Shown: positions 6,666-15,093, numbered from the stretch's first letter. The stretch: DNA of 25,724 nt from an uncultured bacterium (GCA_905215595.1 CAJMQZ010000018.1:1-25724), one strand, 5' to 3'. The notes: generated from the letters alone by a model not told the origin. Program-made: numbers and translations.

Positions 6666-7055
6666 TCACTGCGCCTGTGCAAGGCAGGCGTCCATGGCGG
6701 TAAAGATGGCCTCGCTGGTCATAGTGGAACCGGTGATGGCGTCCACACCGGCGGTGGAGCCGGTCTGTGTCAGCTGGGCAGCCAGCGTCTCGGCAGCTTT
6801 GCCGCCCAGCTCCGGGGTCTCGGCAGAGGCGTCCACCTGTACGGCGGTCACCTTGCCGCCGGTCACGGTGACTGTGACGGTCACTTCACTCAGGCAGCCC
6901 TGTGCAGAGGAGGTGTAGCTGCCATCGGTCAGAGGTGCGGCGTTGTCGGCGGCGGGTACGGTGCCGGTGTTGTGGATATACAGGTTCAGCACAATGCCCA
7001 TCAGCACGGTAGCTGCCAGCATGAGCAGGATATTACGGGTCATTTTTGCGGTCAT
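6666..7055 (-). CDS. Membrane-anchored FMN-binding domain protein
   Basis: A 129-residue protein. Residues about 8-28 (NILLMLAATVLMGIVLNLYI) form one membrane segment or uncleaved signal anchor, followed by a Thr/Ala-rich linker and a small FMN-binding domain ending in DAITGSTMTS. That motif matches the DxxTG(A/S)T site where an ApbE-type flavin transferase attaches FMN to a Thr, as in RnfG/NqrC and extracellular flavoproteins. It is therefore probably a surface electron carrier. It lies 27 bases after glnS on the same strand with no terminator, so it is probably co-transcribed. AAGGAG lies 13 bases before the ATG, rather far. Confidence 0.85.
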   Translation of the reverse strand: MTAKMTRNILLMLAATVLMGIVLNLYIHNTGTVPAADNAAPLTDGSYTSSAQGCLSEVTVTVTVTGGKVTAVQVDASAETPELGGKAAETLAAQLTQTGSTAGVDAITGSTMTSEAIFTAMDACLAQAQ

Positions 7056-7082
7056 GGTATGGTATCTTCTCCTTGGGGGTGA

Positions 7083-8741
7083 TTATTTTGCGGGCTTGAA
7101 GCTGTCGCGCAGGGTGACTACCCGGTTGTACACGCCGGGGTTCTTGCTGTCCGGGGTAAAGAAGCCGGTGCGCACGAACTGGAACTTTTCGCCGGGCTTT
7201 GCGTCCTTCAGGCTCTCCTCCAGCTTGCAGCCGGTGCGCACGGTGACGCTTTCCGGGTTCAGGTAGTCCTTGTAATCGCTGCCTTCGGGGATGCCGTTCA
7301 TGTTGGCCTCGGTGAACAGCTTGTCGTACAGGCGCACCTCGGCGTCCACGCAGTGTGCGGCGCTTACCCAGTGGATGGTGCCCTTGACCTTGCGGCCATC
7401 GGCGGGGTTGCCGTTGCCGGTCTCCAGGTCGGCAGTGCAGTGGATGGCGGCGATGCTGCCGTCAGCGTTCTTGTCCACGCCGGTGCACTTGACGATATAA
7501 GCACCCATCAGACGCACCTCGCCGTCCACGGTCAGGCGCTTGAACTTGGGAGGCGGAACCTCGGCAAAGTCCTCAGCGTCGATCCACAGCTCGCGGGTAA
7601 AGGCCACCTTGCGGGTAGTGGTATCGTTGGCTTCGCGGTTGGGGTTGTTGGCCACGTCAAAGTATTCGGTCTTGTCGGCAGGGTAGTTGTCCACCACCAG
7701 CTTGACCGGCTCCAGCACGGCAATGCGGCGCTGTGCGGTCAGGTCCAGCTCGCTGCGGATGCAGGCTTCCAGCTGACGCATATCGATCAGGTTGTCAGAC
7801 TTGGAGATGCCGGCCTCCCGCACAAAGGTGAAGATGGAGGTGGGAGTGTAGCCGCGACGGCGCAGACCGCACAGGGTGGGCATACGGGGATCATCCCAGC
7901 CGTCCACGATGCCCATCTCCACCAGCTCGCGCAGGTAGCGCTTGCTCATGACCGTGTTGGTCATGTTCAGGCGGGCGAACTCACGCTGCTTGGGGAACTC
8001 GGCACCGAAGATGTTCTCGATGACCCAGTTATACAGCGGGCGGTGGTTTTCGAACTCCAGACTGCACATGCTGTGGGTGATGCCCTCGATGGCGTCCTGA
8101 ATGGGGTGGGCAAAGTCGTACATGGGGTAGATGCACCACTTGTTGCCCTGACGGTGATGCTCGGCGTACTTGATGCGGTAGATGGCCGGGTCACGCAGAT
8201 TCATGTTGGGGCTGGCGAGGTCGATTTTAGCGCGGAGGGTCTTTTCGCCCTCCTTGAACTCGCCTGCACGCATCCGGCGGAAGAGGTCGAGGTTCTCTTC
8301 CGGGGTGCGGTCGCGCCACGGAGAGGGACGGGAGGGCTTGCCTGCGTCGCTGCCCCGGTACTCGCGCATCTCGTCGCGGGTCAGGTCATCGACGTATGCC
8401 TTGCCCTCGAGGATGAGCTTCTCGGCATACTCATAGCACTTGTCGAAGTAGTCGCTGCCGTAGAAGATGCCGCCGTTGGGGTCGGCACCCAGCCAGTGCA
8501 GATCCTCGATGATGCTGTTGACATACTCCTCGCCTTCGCGGGCGGGGTTGGTGTCGTCCAGACGCAGGTTGAATTTGCCGCCGTACTGGTTGGCAATGGA
8601 CCAGTTGATATAAATGGCCTTGGCGCTGCCGATGTGCAGATAGCCGTTGGGCTCCGGCGGGAAGCGGGTGTGGATCTGCTGCACCTTGCCCTCGGCAAGG
8701 TCGGCATCGATGATATCTGTCAGAAAGTTTTTATCAGCCAT
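7083..8741 (-). CDS. glnS: Glutaminyl-tRNA synthetase
   Basis: A 552-residue class I synthetase that charges tRNA-Gln directly with glutamine in the cytoplasm. It has FPPEPNGYLHIGSAK (HIGH-type motif at residues 36-39), LRLDDTNP and the KMSKS-type VMSKR near residue 270, followed by the two beta-barrel anticodon-binding domains. The length matches E. coli GlnS (554). Many Firmicutes lack GlnS and use the Glu-tRNA-Gln amidotransferase, so a full GlnS is notable but known in this family of gut clostridia. The start is supported by GGGGGA 6 bases upstream. It is the first gene of an operon with the FMN-binding protein. Confidence 0.97.
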   Translation of the reverse strand: MADKNFLTDIIDADLAEGKVQQIHTRFPPEPNGYLHIGSAKAIYINWSIANQYGGKFNLRLDDTNPAREGEEYVNSIIEDLHWLGADPNGGIFYGSDYFDKCYEYAEKLILEGKAYVDDLTRDEMREYRGSDAGKPSRPSPWRDRTPEENLDLFRRMRAGEFKEGEKTLRAKIDLASPNMNLRDPAIYRIKYAEHHRQGNKWCIYPMYDFAHPIQDAIEGITHSMCSLEFENHRPLYNWVIENIFGAEFPKQREFARLNMTNTVMSKRYLRELVEMGIVDGWDDPRMPTLCGLRRRGYTPTSIFTFVREAGISKSDNLIDMRQLEACIRSELDLTAQRRIAVLEPVKLVVDNYPADKTEYFDVANNPNREANDTTTRKVAFTRELWIDAEDFAEVPPPKFKRLTVDGEVRLMGAYIVKCTGVDKNADGSIAAIHCTADLETGNGNPADGRKVKGTIHWVSAAHCVDAEVRLYDKLFTEANMNGIPEGSDYKDYLNPESVTVRTGCKLEESLKDAKPGEKFQFVRTGFFTPDSKNPGVYNRVVTLRDSFKPAK

Positions 8742-8793
8742 ATAGGTTCCCCCTGTCAGGGCACAGCGTGCCCCCTTTTACTCATAATATTAT

Positions 8794-8822
8794 ATAATAC
8801 ACTATTTTGCGTTTTTCTTCAA
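8794..8822 (-). promoter_or_regulatory. Promoter of glnS
   Basis: On minus, TTGAAG (8817-8822), a 17-base spacer and TATTAT (8794-8799); an overlapping TATAAT is also present. The short leader contains a hairpin, GGGCAC-GCT-GTGCCC, just before the ribosome site. No T-box is seen. Confidence 0.75.
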
Positions 8823-8862
8823 GTACGGAGTTGCACGGAACACGGGGGCAATTCTCTGAATG

Positions 8863-8890
8863 AAGGCTTCCCCCGGCCGGGAGAAGCCTT
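8863..8890 (-). terminator. Likely terminator or palindrome after the YitT gene
   Basis: A near-perfect palindrome, 8863-8875 with 8878-8890 (AAGGCTTC arms around CCCGG/CCGGG). It follows the YitT-family stop on minus, but the T tract is poor (CATTC), so intrinsic termination is uncertain. The rest of 8823-8862 shows nothing. Confidence 0.5.
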
Positions 8891-8927
8891 TAGCGGAAAA
8901 TGGATGAAAAAAGGATACGAAGCGGTC

Positions 8928-9812
8928 TTAGTTGAAGGAGCGGAAGCCCTTACCGATGATCTCGCTGGAGTTGACGATGGTGATAAAGCTGTGGGGGTCG
9001 TTCTCCCGCAGAAAGTTACGCAGCTGCAAAGCCTGACGGCGGGTGAGCACGGTCACCAGCACGCTGAGCTCGTGGTGGGTGTAGGCACCGTAGGCCTTTT
9101 CCACCGTGGCGGAGCGGTTCATGTTGTGGATGATGAAGTCCAGAATGGGCTGCGGGTTCGCGGTCATAATGGTGCACACCTTGCGCAGACGGATGTTTTC
9201 AATGGCACCGTCCACCACAAAGGATTTGCCGATGAGGCCAAGGATACAGTACAGGCCGGTGCCCATGCCGAACCGTACGGCGGCGGCCAGCACAATGAGG
9301 ATATCGCTGACCATCAGCGCCTTGCCGATCTCCATGGAGGTGTACTTGGCAAGGATCAGCGCCACGATGTCGGTGCCGCCGGTGGAAGCACCGATATCAA
9401 ACACGATGGCAGCGCCCAGTGCGGGCAGGAACACCGCGAACACCAGATCCAGCATGGCATCGCCGCTCAGGGACACGCCGGAGGGGTACAGCCACTCGCA
9501 GCAGGACACGAAAAAGGAGAGCGCAAAGGAGGAGTAGATCGTCCAGCCCATGCACTTGATGCCCAAAAAGATAAAGCCCAGTACCACCAGCACCAAGTTG
9601 ATGATCCACATAAAGCCACCCACATTGATCCGGGGGAACAGGTCTGCCAGCAGGATGGACAGGCCGGAGGTGCCGCCGAAAGCAAAGTGGTTGGGATTTT
9701 TAAAATATACGATGCCCACTGCCGTGAGCACAAGACCGAGGTTCAGCAGGGCAAAGAAATTTAGATCCTTCAGCAGATTCTCGCGGCTGAAGGCTTCTTT
9801 TAAACCATTCAT
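8928..9812 (-). CDS. YitT-family membrane protein (DUF161 with C-terminal DUF2179)
   Basis: A 294-residue protein. About five hydrophobic segments span residues 18-180, with the family motifs FGGTSGLSILL near 45 and DIGASTGGTDIVA near 140. A soluble C-terminal domain of about 80 residues (DUF2179 type, RKVCTIMT to the end) follows. The family is common in Firmicutes; its biochemical function is not established, although some members have been linked to anion or drug transport. GGAGG lies 6 bases before the ATG. It forms its own unit, with a promoter at 9863-9891. Confidence 0.9.
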   Translation of the reverse strand: MNGLKEAFSRENLLKDLNFFALLNLGLVLTAVGIVYFKNPNHFAFGGTSGLSILLADLFPRINVGGFMWIINLVLVVLGFIFLGIKCMGWTIYSSFALSFFVSCCEWLYPSGVSLSGDAMLDLVFAVFLPALGAAIVFDIGASTGGTDIVALILAKYTSMEIGKALMVSDILIVLAAAVRFGMGTGLYCILGLIGKSFVVDGAIENIRLRKVCTIMTANPQPILDFIIHNMNRSATVEKAYGAYTHHELSVLVTVLTRRQALQLRNFLRENDPHSFITIVNSSEIIGKGFRSFN

Positions 9813-9862
9813 GGGTTTCCTCCATCAAAAAATACAGTAATTTGGCCTGAATGCCATGCAAA

Positions 9863-9891
9863 AATATACTCCCCTTATACGGGGAAGTCAA
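9863..9891 (-). promoter_or_regulatory. Promoter of the YitT-family gene, with a palindrome in the spacer
   Basis: On minus, TTGACT (9886-9891), a 17-base spacer and TATATT (9863-9868). The spacer holds CCCC-GTATAA-GGGG, an inverted repeat between the two boxes that could be an operator. The remaining 9892-9981 has no gene. Confidence 0.78.
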
Positions 9892-9981
9892 GGGATAACG
9901 GAGAAGTTGTAGAAAAAGACGGAAAACAACCGATAAAAGGTGAAAAACAGGAACATCCGGTGCATTTTGGACGTAAAAGGG

Positions 9982-10026
9982 CAAAACAAAGCGCCGCCCG
10001 CAGACGGCATTGTCTGCGGGCGGCGC
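9982..10026 (-). terminator. Intrinsic terminator of uxaC
   Basis: A 15-bp GC-rich stem (9991-10005 with 10012-10026), followed on minus by TTTGTTTTG. It lies 32 bases after the uxaC stop. Confidence 0.88.
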
Positions 10027-10057
10027 GGAGATTCAGTTCAGGAAAAGGGGAAAGCGC

Positions 10058-11491
10058 TTACAGATTGAAGTAACGCTTTGCATTGTCGAAGCAGATGCCC
10101 TTGACGATCTTCTCCAGAGCCTTCTCGTCGTTGGGATACTCGCCATCCTCGACCCACTGGCCGATGATGTTGCACAGGATGCGGCGGAAGTAATCGTGAC
10201 GGGTGTAGCTCAGGAAGCTGCGGCTGTCGGTCAGCATACCGACGAAGTTGCCCAGCAGGCCGAGGCTGGCCAGACGGGACATCTGCTCTTCCATGCCGAT
10301 CTTGTGGTCATTGAACCACCATGCGGAGCCGTGCTGGATCTTGCCCGGCACCTCGCTGTTCTGGAAGCAGCCCAGAATGGTGCCGATCTGTGCGTCGTCG
10401 GCGGGGTTCAGGCTGTAGATGATGGTCTTGGGGCACTCGTCGGTGTCGTTCAGGGCGCTGAGCAGGCTTGCGATCTGGCCGCCGCAGGTGGTGGTGTTGA
10501 TCATGTCAAAGCCGGTGTCGGGGCCCAGCAGGGCATTCATCTTGCGGTTCACGCCGCGCAGGCAGTTGTAGTGAATCTGCATAGCAATGCCCAGACGGTG
10601 GTACTGCTTGCCCAGGTGGATCAGGATGTAGGTCTGGTACTTCTCAGCCTCTTCCACGGTGCAGCTCTCGCCGGCCATCACCTTCTGGTAAATGGCGTTG
10701 ACCTCTTCCTTGGTGGCCTCACGGTAGGGGATGTAGTCCAGGCCGTGGTCGGAAGCGCGGCAGCCCATCTCGGCAAAGAACTCGATGCGCTTGGTCAGGG
10801 CATCGGTCACGCAGTTGATGCAGGCCAGCTTTTCCTTGCCCACAACGGCAGCAAGCTTGCCCATGTACTCGGCGAAGCCGGGCTTGTGGATGTTGAGGGC
10901 CTTATCCGGGCGGAAGGAGGGAGCCACGGTGAACTTGATGGTGGGATCTTCCTTGATCTTCTTGTGCCAGTACAGGTCATCGATGGGGTCATCGGTGGTG
11001 CCGATAAAGGCCACGTTGCACTGCTCGATCAGGCCGCGGACGGTCAGCTTGGGATCGTGCTGCAGCTTGTCGTTGCACAGGTTCCACACTTCCTCAGCGG
11101 TGTCGCCATTCAGCACGCCGTCGTAGCCAAAGAAAACGTGCAGCTCCAGATTGGTCCAGTGGTACATGGGGTTGCCAATGGCCATAGGCAGAGCCTCGGC
11201 AAACTTCTGGAAACGCTCGCGGTCGGGCTTGTCACCGGTGATGTACTCCTCGGGCACGCCGTTGGAGCGCATCACGCGCCACTTATAATGATCGCCGAAA
11301 TAGCTGCCGTCCGGGTTGCGGCCGCCCAGCCACACCTGAGCGATGTTCTCAAAGCGGCGGTTCTCGTAGATCTCGCGGGGAGGGATGTGGCAGTGATAGT
11401 CGCAGATGGGCATAGCGGCTGCATAGTCGTGATACAGATGCTGTGCGGTAGCAGACTGGAGCATGAAGTCCTTATCCATAAATGCTTTCAT
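10058..11491 (-). CDS. uxaC: Glucuronate/galacturonate (uronate) isomerase
   Basis: A 477-residue protein of the UxaC family, within the amidohydrolase superfamily. It converts D-galacturonate to D-tagaturonate and D-glucuronate to D-fructuronate, the first intracellular step of hexuronate use. The metal-site motif DYHCHIPP is at residues 31-38 (His33, His35), followed by family stretches WLGGRNPDGSYFGDHYKWR and LTDSRSFLSYTRHDYFRRI near the end. The length fits the family (about 470). AAAGGAG lies 10 bases before the ATG. It is divergent from uxaB and shares the operator region 11590-11732. Confidence 0.96.
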   Translation of the reverse strand: MKAFMDKDFMLQSATAQHLYHDYAAAMPICDYHCHIPPREIYENRRFENIAQVWLGGRNPDGSYFGDHYKWRVMRSNGVPEEYITGDKPDRERFQKFAEALPMAIGNPMYHWTNLELHVFFGYDGVLNGDTAEEVWNLCNDKLQHDPKLTVRGLIEQCNVAFIGTTDDPIDDLYWHKKIKEDPTIKFTVAPSFRPDKALNIHKPGFAEYMGKLAAVVGKEKLACINCVTDALTKRIEFFAEMGCRASDHGLDYIPYREATKEEVNAIYQKVMAGESCTVEEAEKYQTYILIHLGKQYHRLGIAMQIHYNCLRGVNRKMNALLGPDTGFDMINTTTCGGQIASLLSALNDTDECPKTIIYSLNPADDAQIGTILGCFQNSEVPGKIQHGSAWWFNDHKIGMEEQMSRLASLGLLGNFVGMLTDSRSFLSYTRHDYFRRILCNIIGQWVEDGEYPNDEKALEKIVKGICFDNAKRYFNL

Positions 11492-11589
11492 GGGATTTTA
11501 ACTCCTTTTCTCTGATAAAATTGTTAAAATTTAGACAAAAACGGGCATGAAATTGCACCTGCTTGGAACGGGCAGGCTGCCTTATCCTT

Positions 11590-11618
11590 AGTATACCGGA
11601 AAACGCCGATGTATACAA
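11590..11618 (-). promoter_or_regulatory. Promoter of uxaC with overlapping GTATAC boxes
   Basis: On minus, TTGTAT (11613-11618), a 17-base spacer and TATACT (11590-11595). The -35 lies inside a GTATACAA box (11611-11618) and the -10 inside a second GTATAC (11591-11596), so a repressor bound at either would block polymerase. The uxaC leader is about 95 bases and has a small CCTGC/GCAGG hairpin. Confidence 0.7.
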
Positions 11619-11713
11619 CTGAAAAACTGCCAAAAATTTACCCTCGGAATTGTATAAACCGCTGGAAATGCGCTGAATAGCCATTTTTGGACTAAAAACA
11701 TTGCACAAAACAC

Positions 11714-11743
11714 TTGACTTCTTTGTATACAACAGCATAAAAT
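11714..11743 (+). promoter_or_regulatory. Promoter of uxaB-uxaA with a TTGTATACAA operator
   Basis: TTGACT at 11714-11719 and an A/T-rich -10 within 11736-11743 (CATAAA at 16 or TAAAAT at 18 spacing). The spacer contains the perfect 10-bp palindrome TTGTATACAA (11723-11732). A related half-box, TTGTATAAA, lies at 11650-11658. This pattern resembles GntR/LacI-type hexuronate operators; no regulator gene is in the window. The leader has a hairpin, ATGGCAGG/CCTGCCAT (11755-11762 with 11774-11781). Confidence 0.7.
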
Positions 11744-11812
11744 AGGAGCAGAAGATGGCAGGGGAAACGAGAGCCTGCCATGCAAAGCAAGTTTATAAAG
11801 GAGATCAATAAG

Positions 11813-13327
11813 ATGGAAACTTTGAACTACAAGGTTCTGGAAGGCACTGGCTACAACGGCTACATCCTGAAGGATGCTCCCGTTAAGGTGATGCAGTTCG
11901 GCGAGGGCAACTTCCTGCGCGCTTTCGTGGACTATTTCTACGATATTGCAAACGAGAAGGCCGGCTACAACGGCAAGGTCAAGCTGGTGCAGCCCATCGG
12001 CAACTTCCCCCAGATGGCGGACTGGATCAACGAGCAGGAGGGCCTGTACACCCTGTACCTGCGCGGCAGCGAGAAGGGCCAGAAGGTCGATGCCAAGCGC
12101 GTGATCTCCTGCGTGTCCGACTGTGTGTGCCCCTATGTGGACGGCAAGTGGGACGAAGTGCTGGCTCTGGCCCGCTCCGAAGAGCTGGAGACCGTTGTAT
12201 CCAACACCACCGAGGCCGGCATTGCTTACACCCAGGGCGACAGCGCGTTCGACCAGGTGCCCCCCAACAGCTTCCCTGCAAAGCTGACCCGTGTGCTGTA
12301 TGAGCGCTACAAGGCCTTCAACGGCGCTGCCGACAAGGGCCTGGTCATCCTGAGCTGCGAGCTGATCGACAACAACGGCAAGGAGCTGCAGAAGTGCTGC
12401 AACAACTACGCCAAGGACTGGGATCTGGAGCCTGCCTTCATCGACTGGATGAACAACGCCAACACCTTCTGCTCCACTCTGGTGGACCGCATCGTTCCGG
12501 GCCGCATCCGCGATCCCAAGGAGCTGGCTGCCATGGAAGAGGCCAACGGCTACCACGATGCCGCTCTGGACGTGGGCGAAGTGTTTGGCGTGTGGGTCAT
12601 CGAGGGCCCCGCAGATCTGGAGGACAAGCTGCCGTTCAAGAAGGCCGGCGTCAACGTCATGGTCGTGCCCGATGTTACCCCCTACAAGAAGCGCAAGGTC
12701 CGCATCCTGAACGGTGCACACACCGGCTTCGTTCTGGGCGCATATCTGGCCGGCTTCGACATCGTGCGTGACTGCATGCACAACGACACCATCCGCGGCT
12801 TCATGAACAAGATGCTGCACGAGGAGATCATCCCCACCCTGCCGCTGGACAAGAAGGATCTGGAAGAGTTTGCTTCCGCTGTTGAGGACCGCTTCAACAA
12901 CCCCTTCGTCAACCACGAGCTGATGAGCATCTCCCTGAACTCCACCTCCAAGTGGAAGGCCCGCAACATGCCTTCCTTCCTGGCTTACATCGAGGAGCAG
13001 AAGCAGCTGCCCAAGTGCCTGACCATGTCTCTGGCAGCCTACATTGCCTTCTATTCCAACGATATTCAGGAGCGCACCGCTGACGGCCTGATCTGCAAGC
13101 GCCCCGCCGGCAACACCTACAAGATCCAGGATGACGCATGGGCTCTGGACTTCTACTATGCACACAAGGACGACACCGCTGCTCAGCTGGTGAACGCCGT
13201 GCTGACCAACACCCAGATGTGGGATCAGGATCTGACCAAGATCGAGGGTCTCGAGGCCGCTGTTCTGGCTGATCTGGAAATGATCCGCACTCAGGGTGCC
13301 GAGGCTGCTTACAAGAGCTGCCTGTAA
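11813..13327 (+). CDS. uxaB: Tagaturonate reductase (altronate oxidoreductase)
   Basis: A 504-residue protein of the mannitol dehydrogenase family, which reduces D-tagaturonate to D-altronate with NADH. QFGEGNFLRAF near the start is the nucleotide-binding region; VVSNTTEAGI, CELIDNNG, NTFCSTLVDRIVPG and KVRILNGAHT are family signatures, the last carrying the catalytic Lys/Asn/His region. It is closer to UxaB than to fructuronate reductase UxuB because of the length and the VSNTTEAGI form; UxuB cannot be fully excluded. The start at 11813 has AAAGGAG 9 bases upstream; an ATG at 11780 lacks a ribosome site and lies in a hairpin. It is followed by uxaA, with a repeat element between. Codon use is biased to C-ending codons, suggesting high expression. 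Confidence 0.92.
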   Translation: METLNYKVLEGTGYNGYILKDAPVKVMQFGEGNFLRAFVDYFYDIANEKAGYNGKVKLVQPIGNFPQMADWINEQEGLYTLYLRGSEKGQKVDAKRVISCVSDCVCPYVDGKWDEVLALARSEELETVVSNTTEAGIAYTQGDSAFDQVPPNSFPAKLTRVLYERYKAFNGAADKGLVILSCELIDNNGKELQKCCNNYAKDWDLEPAFIDWMNNANTFCSTLVDRIVPGRIRDPKELAAMEEANGYHDAALDVGEVFGVWVIEGPADLEDKLPFKKAGVNVMVVPDVTPYKKRKVRILNGAHTGFVLGAYLAGFDIVRDCMHNDTIRGFMNKMLHEEIIPTLPLDKKDLEEFASAVEDRFNNPFVNHELMSISLNSTSKWKARNMPSFLAYIEEQKQLPKCLTMSLAAYIAFYSNDIQERTADGLICKRPAGNTYKIQDDAWALDFYYAHKDDTAAQLVNAVLTNTQMWDQDLTKIEGLEAAVLADLEMIRTQGAEAAYKSCL

Positions 13328-13363
13328 GCCTGATCGTTTAAAAGAAACATTGCTTTGAGGTGT

Positions 13364-13492
13364 GAACCCTCTCAGTCCGCTTCGCGTCCAGCTCCCCCGA
13401 GGGGGGAGCTTTTGCGGAAACGTAAAGTTTTCAGCGCAAAGACCTCGCCCTTCGGGAGAGGTGGCATCGCATAGCGATGACGGAGAGGGTTC
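13364..13492. repeat. Palindromic repeat element between uxaB and uxaA
   Basis: A 129-base unit bounded by inverted ends GAACCCTCTCAGTC and GACGGAGAGGGTTC (one mismatch in 14). Inside are three hairpins: AGCTCCCCC/GGGGGAGCT (13390-13398 with 13402-13410) followed by TTTT, which can act as the uxaB terminator; CCTCGCCC/GGGAGAGG; and CATCGC/GCGATG. No transposase and no clear target-site duplication. It looks like a non-autonomous MITE or REP-type element. Confidence 0.75.
13390..13413 (+). terminator. Hairpin with T tract after uxaB, inside the repeat element
   Basis: A 9-bp stem with loop GAG and TTTT. It may attenuate rather than fully separate uxaB from uxaA, as no clear promoter is seen between 13414 and 13520. 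Confidence 0.5.
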
Positions 13493-13527
13493 ATTCCTTT
13501 TTGTGCGATACGATAAGGAGAACAACT

Positions 13528-15018
13528 ATGCCGCAGGCAATTCATATCAGCCCCATCGACAACGTGGTCGTTGCCCTGCATCCCATTGCCAAGGGCACGC
13601 TGGTGGAAGTGGACGGCCTTGCCGTGACCGCTCTGGAGGACATCCCCCAGGGCCACAAGATGGCTGTCAAGCCCATCAAGAACGGTGAGAACGTCATCAA
13701 GTACGGCTTCCCCATCGGTCATGCCACCGCCGACGCCCAGCCGGGTACCTGGATGCACACCCACAATGTGCACACCAACCTGTCCGGTGAGGTGGAGTAC
13801 AGCTACAACCCCGCCCCGGATCTGGCCCCGCTGCCCAAGGTGGAGCCGGAGACCTTCATGGGCTTCCGCCGCAAGGACGGCCGCGCCGCCATCCGCAACG
13901 AGATCTGGATCATCCCCACCGTGGGCTGCGTCAACGACATCGCCAAGAAGATCGTTGCCGACAACCAGGATCTGGTCACCGGCTCCATCGAGGGCCTGTA
14001 CACCTTCACCCATCCCTTCGGCTGCAGCCAGACCGGCCACGACCATGCACAGACCCGCAAGCTGCTGGCTGCGCTGGTGCGCCACCCCAATGCTGCCGCC
14101 GTTCTGGTGCTGCATCTGGGCTGCGAGAACCTGCAGCACGATCAGTTCGTGGAAGAGCTGGGCGAGTACGACCACGACCGTGTGAAGTTCCTCACCTGTC
14201 AGGAGGTGGACGACGAGTTCACCGCTGCCCGCGATATCCTCAAGGAGCTGGCTGCCTATGCCGGGCAGTTCAAGCGTGAGCCTATCCCCGTGTCCGATCT
14301 GGTGGTGGGCATGAAGTGCGGCGGCTCGGACGGCCTGTCCGGCATCACCGCCAACCCCACCATCGGCCGCTTCTCCGACATGATGGGCCAGCGCGGCGGT
14401 TCCACCGTGCTGACCGAGGTGCCTGAGATGTTCGGTGCCGAGGGCTTCCTGATGGACCGCTGCATCAACAAGGAGGTGTTCGGCAAGGCTGAGCACATGA
14501 TCAACGGCTTCAAGGAATACTTCATCAGCCACAACGAGGTGGTGTACGATAACCCCTCTCCGGGCAACAAGGCCGGCGGCATCACTACGCTGGAGGATAA
14601 GAGCTGCGGCTGCGTGCAGAAGGGCGGCACCGCCCCCATTATGGACGTCATCGGCTACGGCGACCCCGTGGTGACCAAGGGCCTGAATATGCTCTACGGC
14701 CCGGGCAACGATCTGGTCTCCGCTACTGCCATGACGGCAGCGGGCGCACACCTGATCCTGTTCTCCACCGGCCGCGGCACCCCGTTCTCCGCTCCGGCTC
14801 CCACCCTGAAGATCTCCACCAACACCCCGCTGGCAGAGAAGAAGGGCGGCTGGATCGATTTCAACACCGGTGTCATCGCAGACGGTGAAAAGACCATCGA
14901 CGAGGCTGCAAAGGATCTGCTGGATCTGGTCATCCGCGTGGCCAGCGGCGAGCAGACCAAGGCGGAAAAGCACGGCTTCCGCGAGATCTCCATCTTCAAG
15001 GACGGCGTGGTTCTGTAA
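13528..15018 (+). CDS. uxaA: Altronate dehydratase
   Basis: A 496-residue enzyme that dehydrates D-altronate to 2-keto-3-deoxygluconate, after UxaC and UxaB. An N-terminal SAF-type domain (about residues 1-95, DNVVVALHPIAKG and WMHTHNVHTN) precedes the catalytic UxaA domain, with FRRKDGRAAIRNE near 113, GMKCGGSDGLSG near 265 and the Cys-rich SCGCVQKGG near 365 for the metal site. The length matches E. coli UxaA (495). The start at 13528 is set by AAGGAG 7 bases upstream; a longer frame from 13477 has none. It is encoded 200 bases after uxaB with a repeat between. Confidence 0.96.
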   Translation: MPQAIHISPIDNVVVALHPIAKGTLVEVDGLAVTALEDIPQGHKMAVKPIKNGENVIKYGFPIGHATADAQPGTWMHTHNVHTNLSGEVEYSYNPAPDLAPLPKVEPETFMGFRRKDGRAAIRNEIWIIPTVGCVNDIAKKIVADNQDLVTGSIEGLYTFTHPFGCSQTGHDHAQTRKLLAALVRHPNAAAVLVLHLGCENLQHDQFVEELGEYDHDRVKFLTCQEVDDEFTAARDILKELAAYAGQFKREPIPVSDLVVGMKCGGSDGLSGITANPTIGRFSDMMGQRGGSTVLTEVPEMFGAEGFLMDRCINKEVFGKAEHMINGFKEYFISHNEVVYDNPSPGNKAGGITTLEDKSCGCVQKGGTAPIMDVIGYGDPVVTKGLNMLYGPGNDLVSATAMTAAGAHLILFSTGRGTPFSAPAPTLKISTNTPLAEKKGGWIDFNTGVIADGEKTIDEAAKDLLDLVIRVASGEQTKAEKHGFREISIFKDGVVL

Positions 15019-15021
15019 CTG

Positions 15022-15065
15022 AAAAAGGGCTGCTGTACGGCAAAAAGCGGTACGGCGGCCTTTTT
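15022..15065 (+). terminator. Intrinsic terminator of uxaA
   Basis: A long stem beginning AAAAAGG and ending CCTTTTT, with GTAC/GTAC at the apex (15035-15038 with 15050-15053) and one internal mismatch region. It lies directly after the uxaA stop. Confidence 0.75.
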
Positions 15066-15093
15066 GTGCATAAAAAGAAGGGAAGTGTATGGA

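Noticed and set aside
7353..9764. An 803-codon open frame on plus across glnS and the YitT gene
   Set aside because: Antisense to two well-supported genes and crossing their intergenic promoter; composition not protein-like.
11588..13525. A 645-codon open frame on minus across uxaB
   Set aside because: Antisense shadow of UxaB that runs through the divergent promoter region; no ribosome site.
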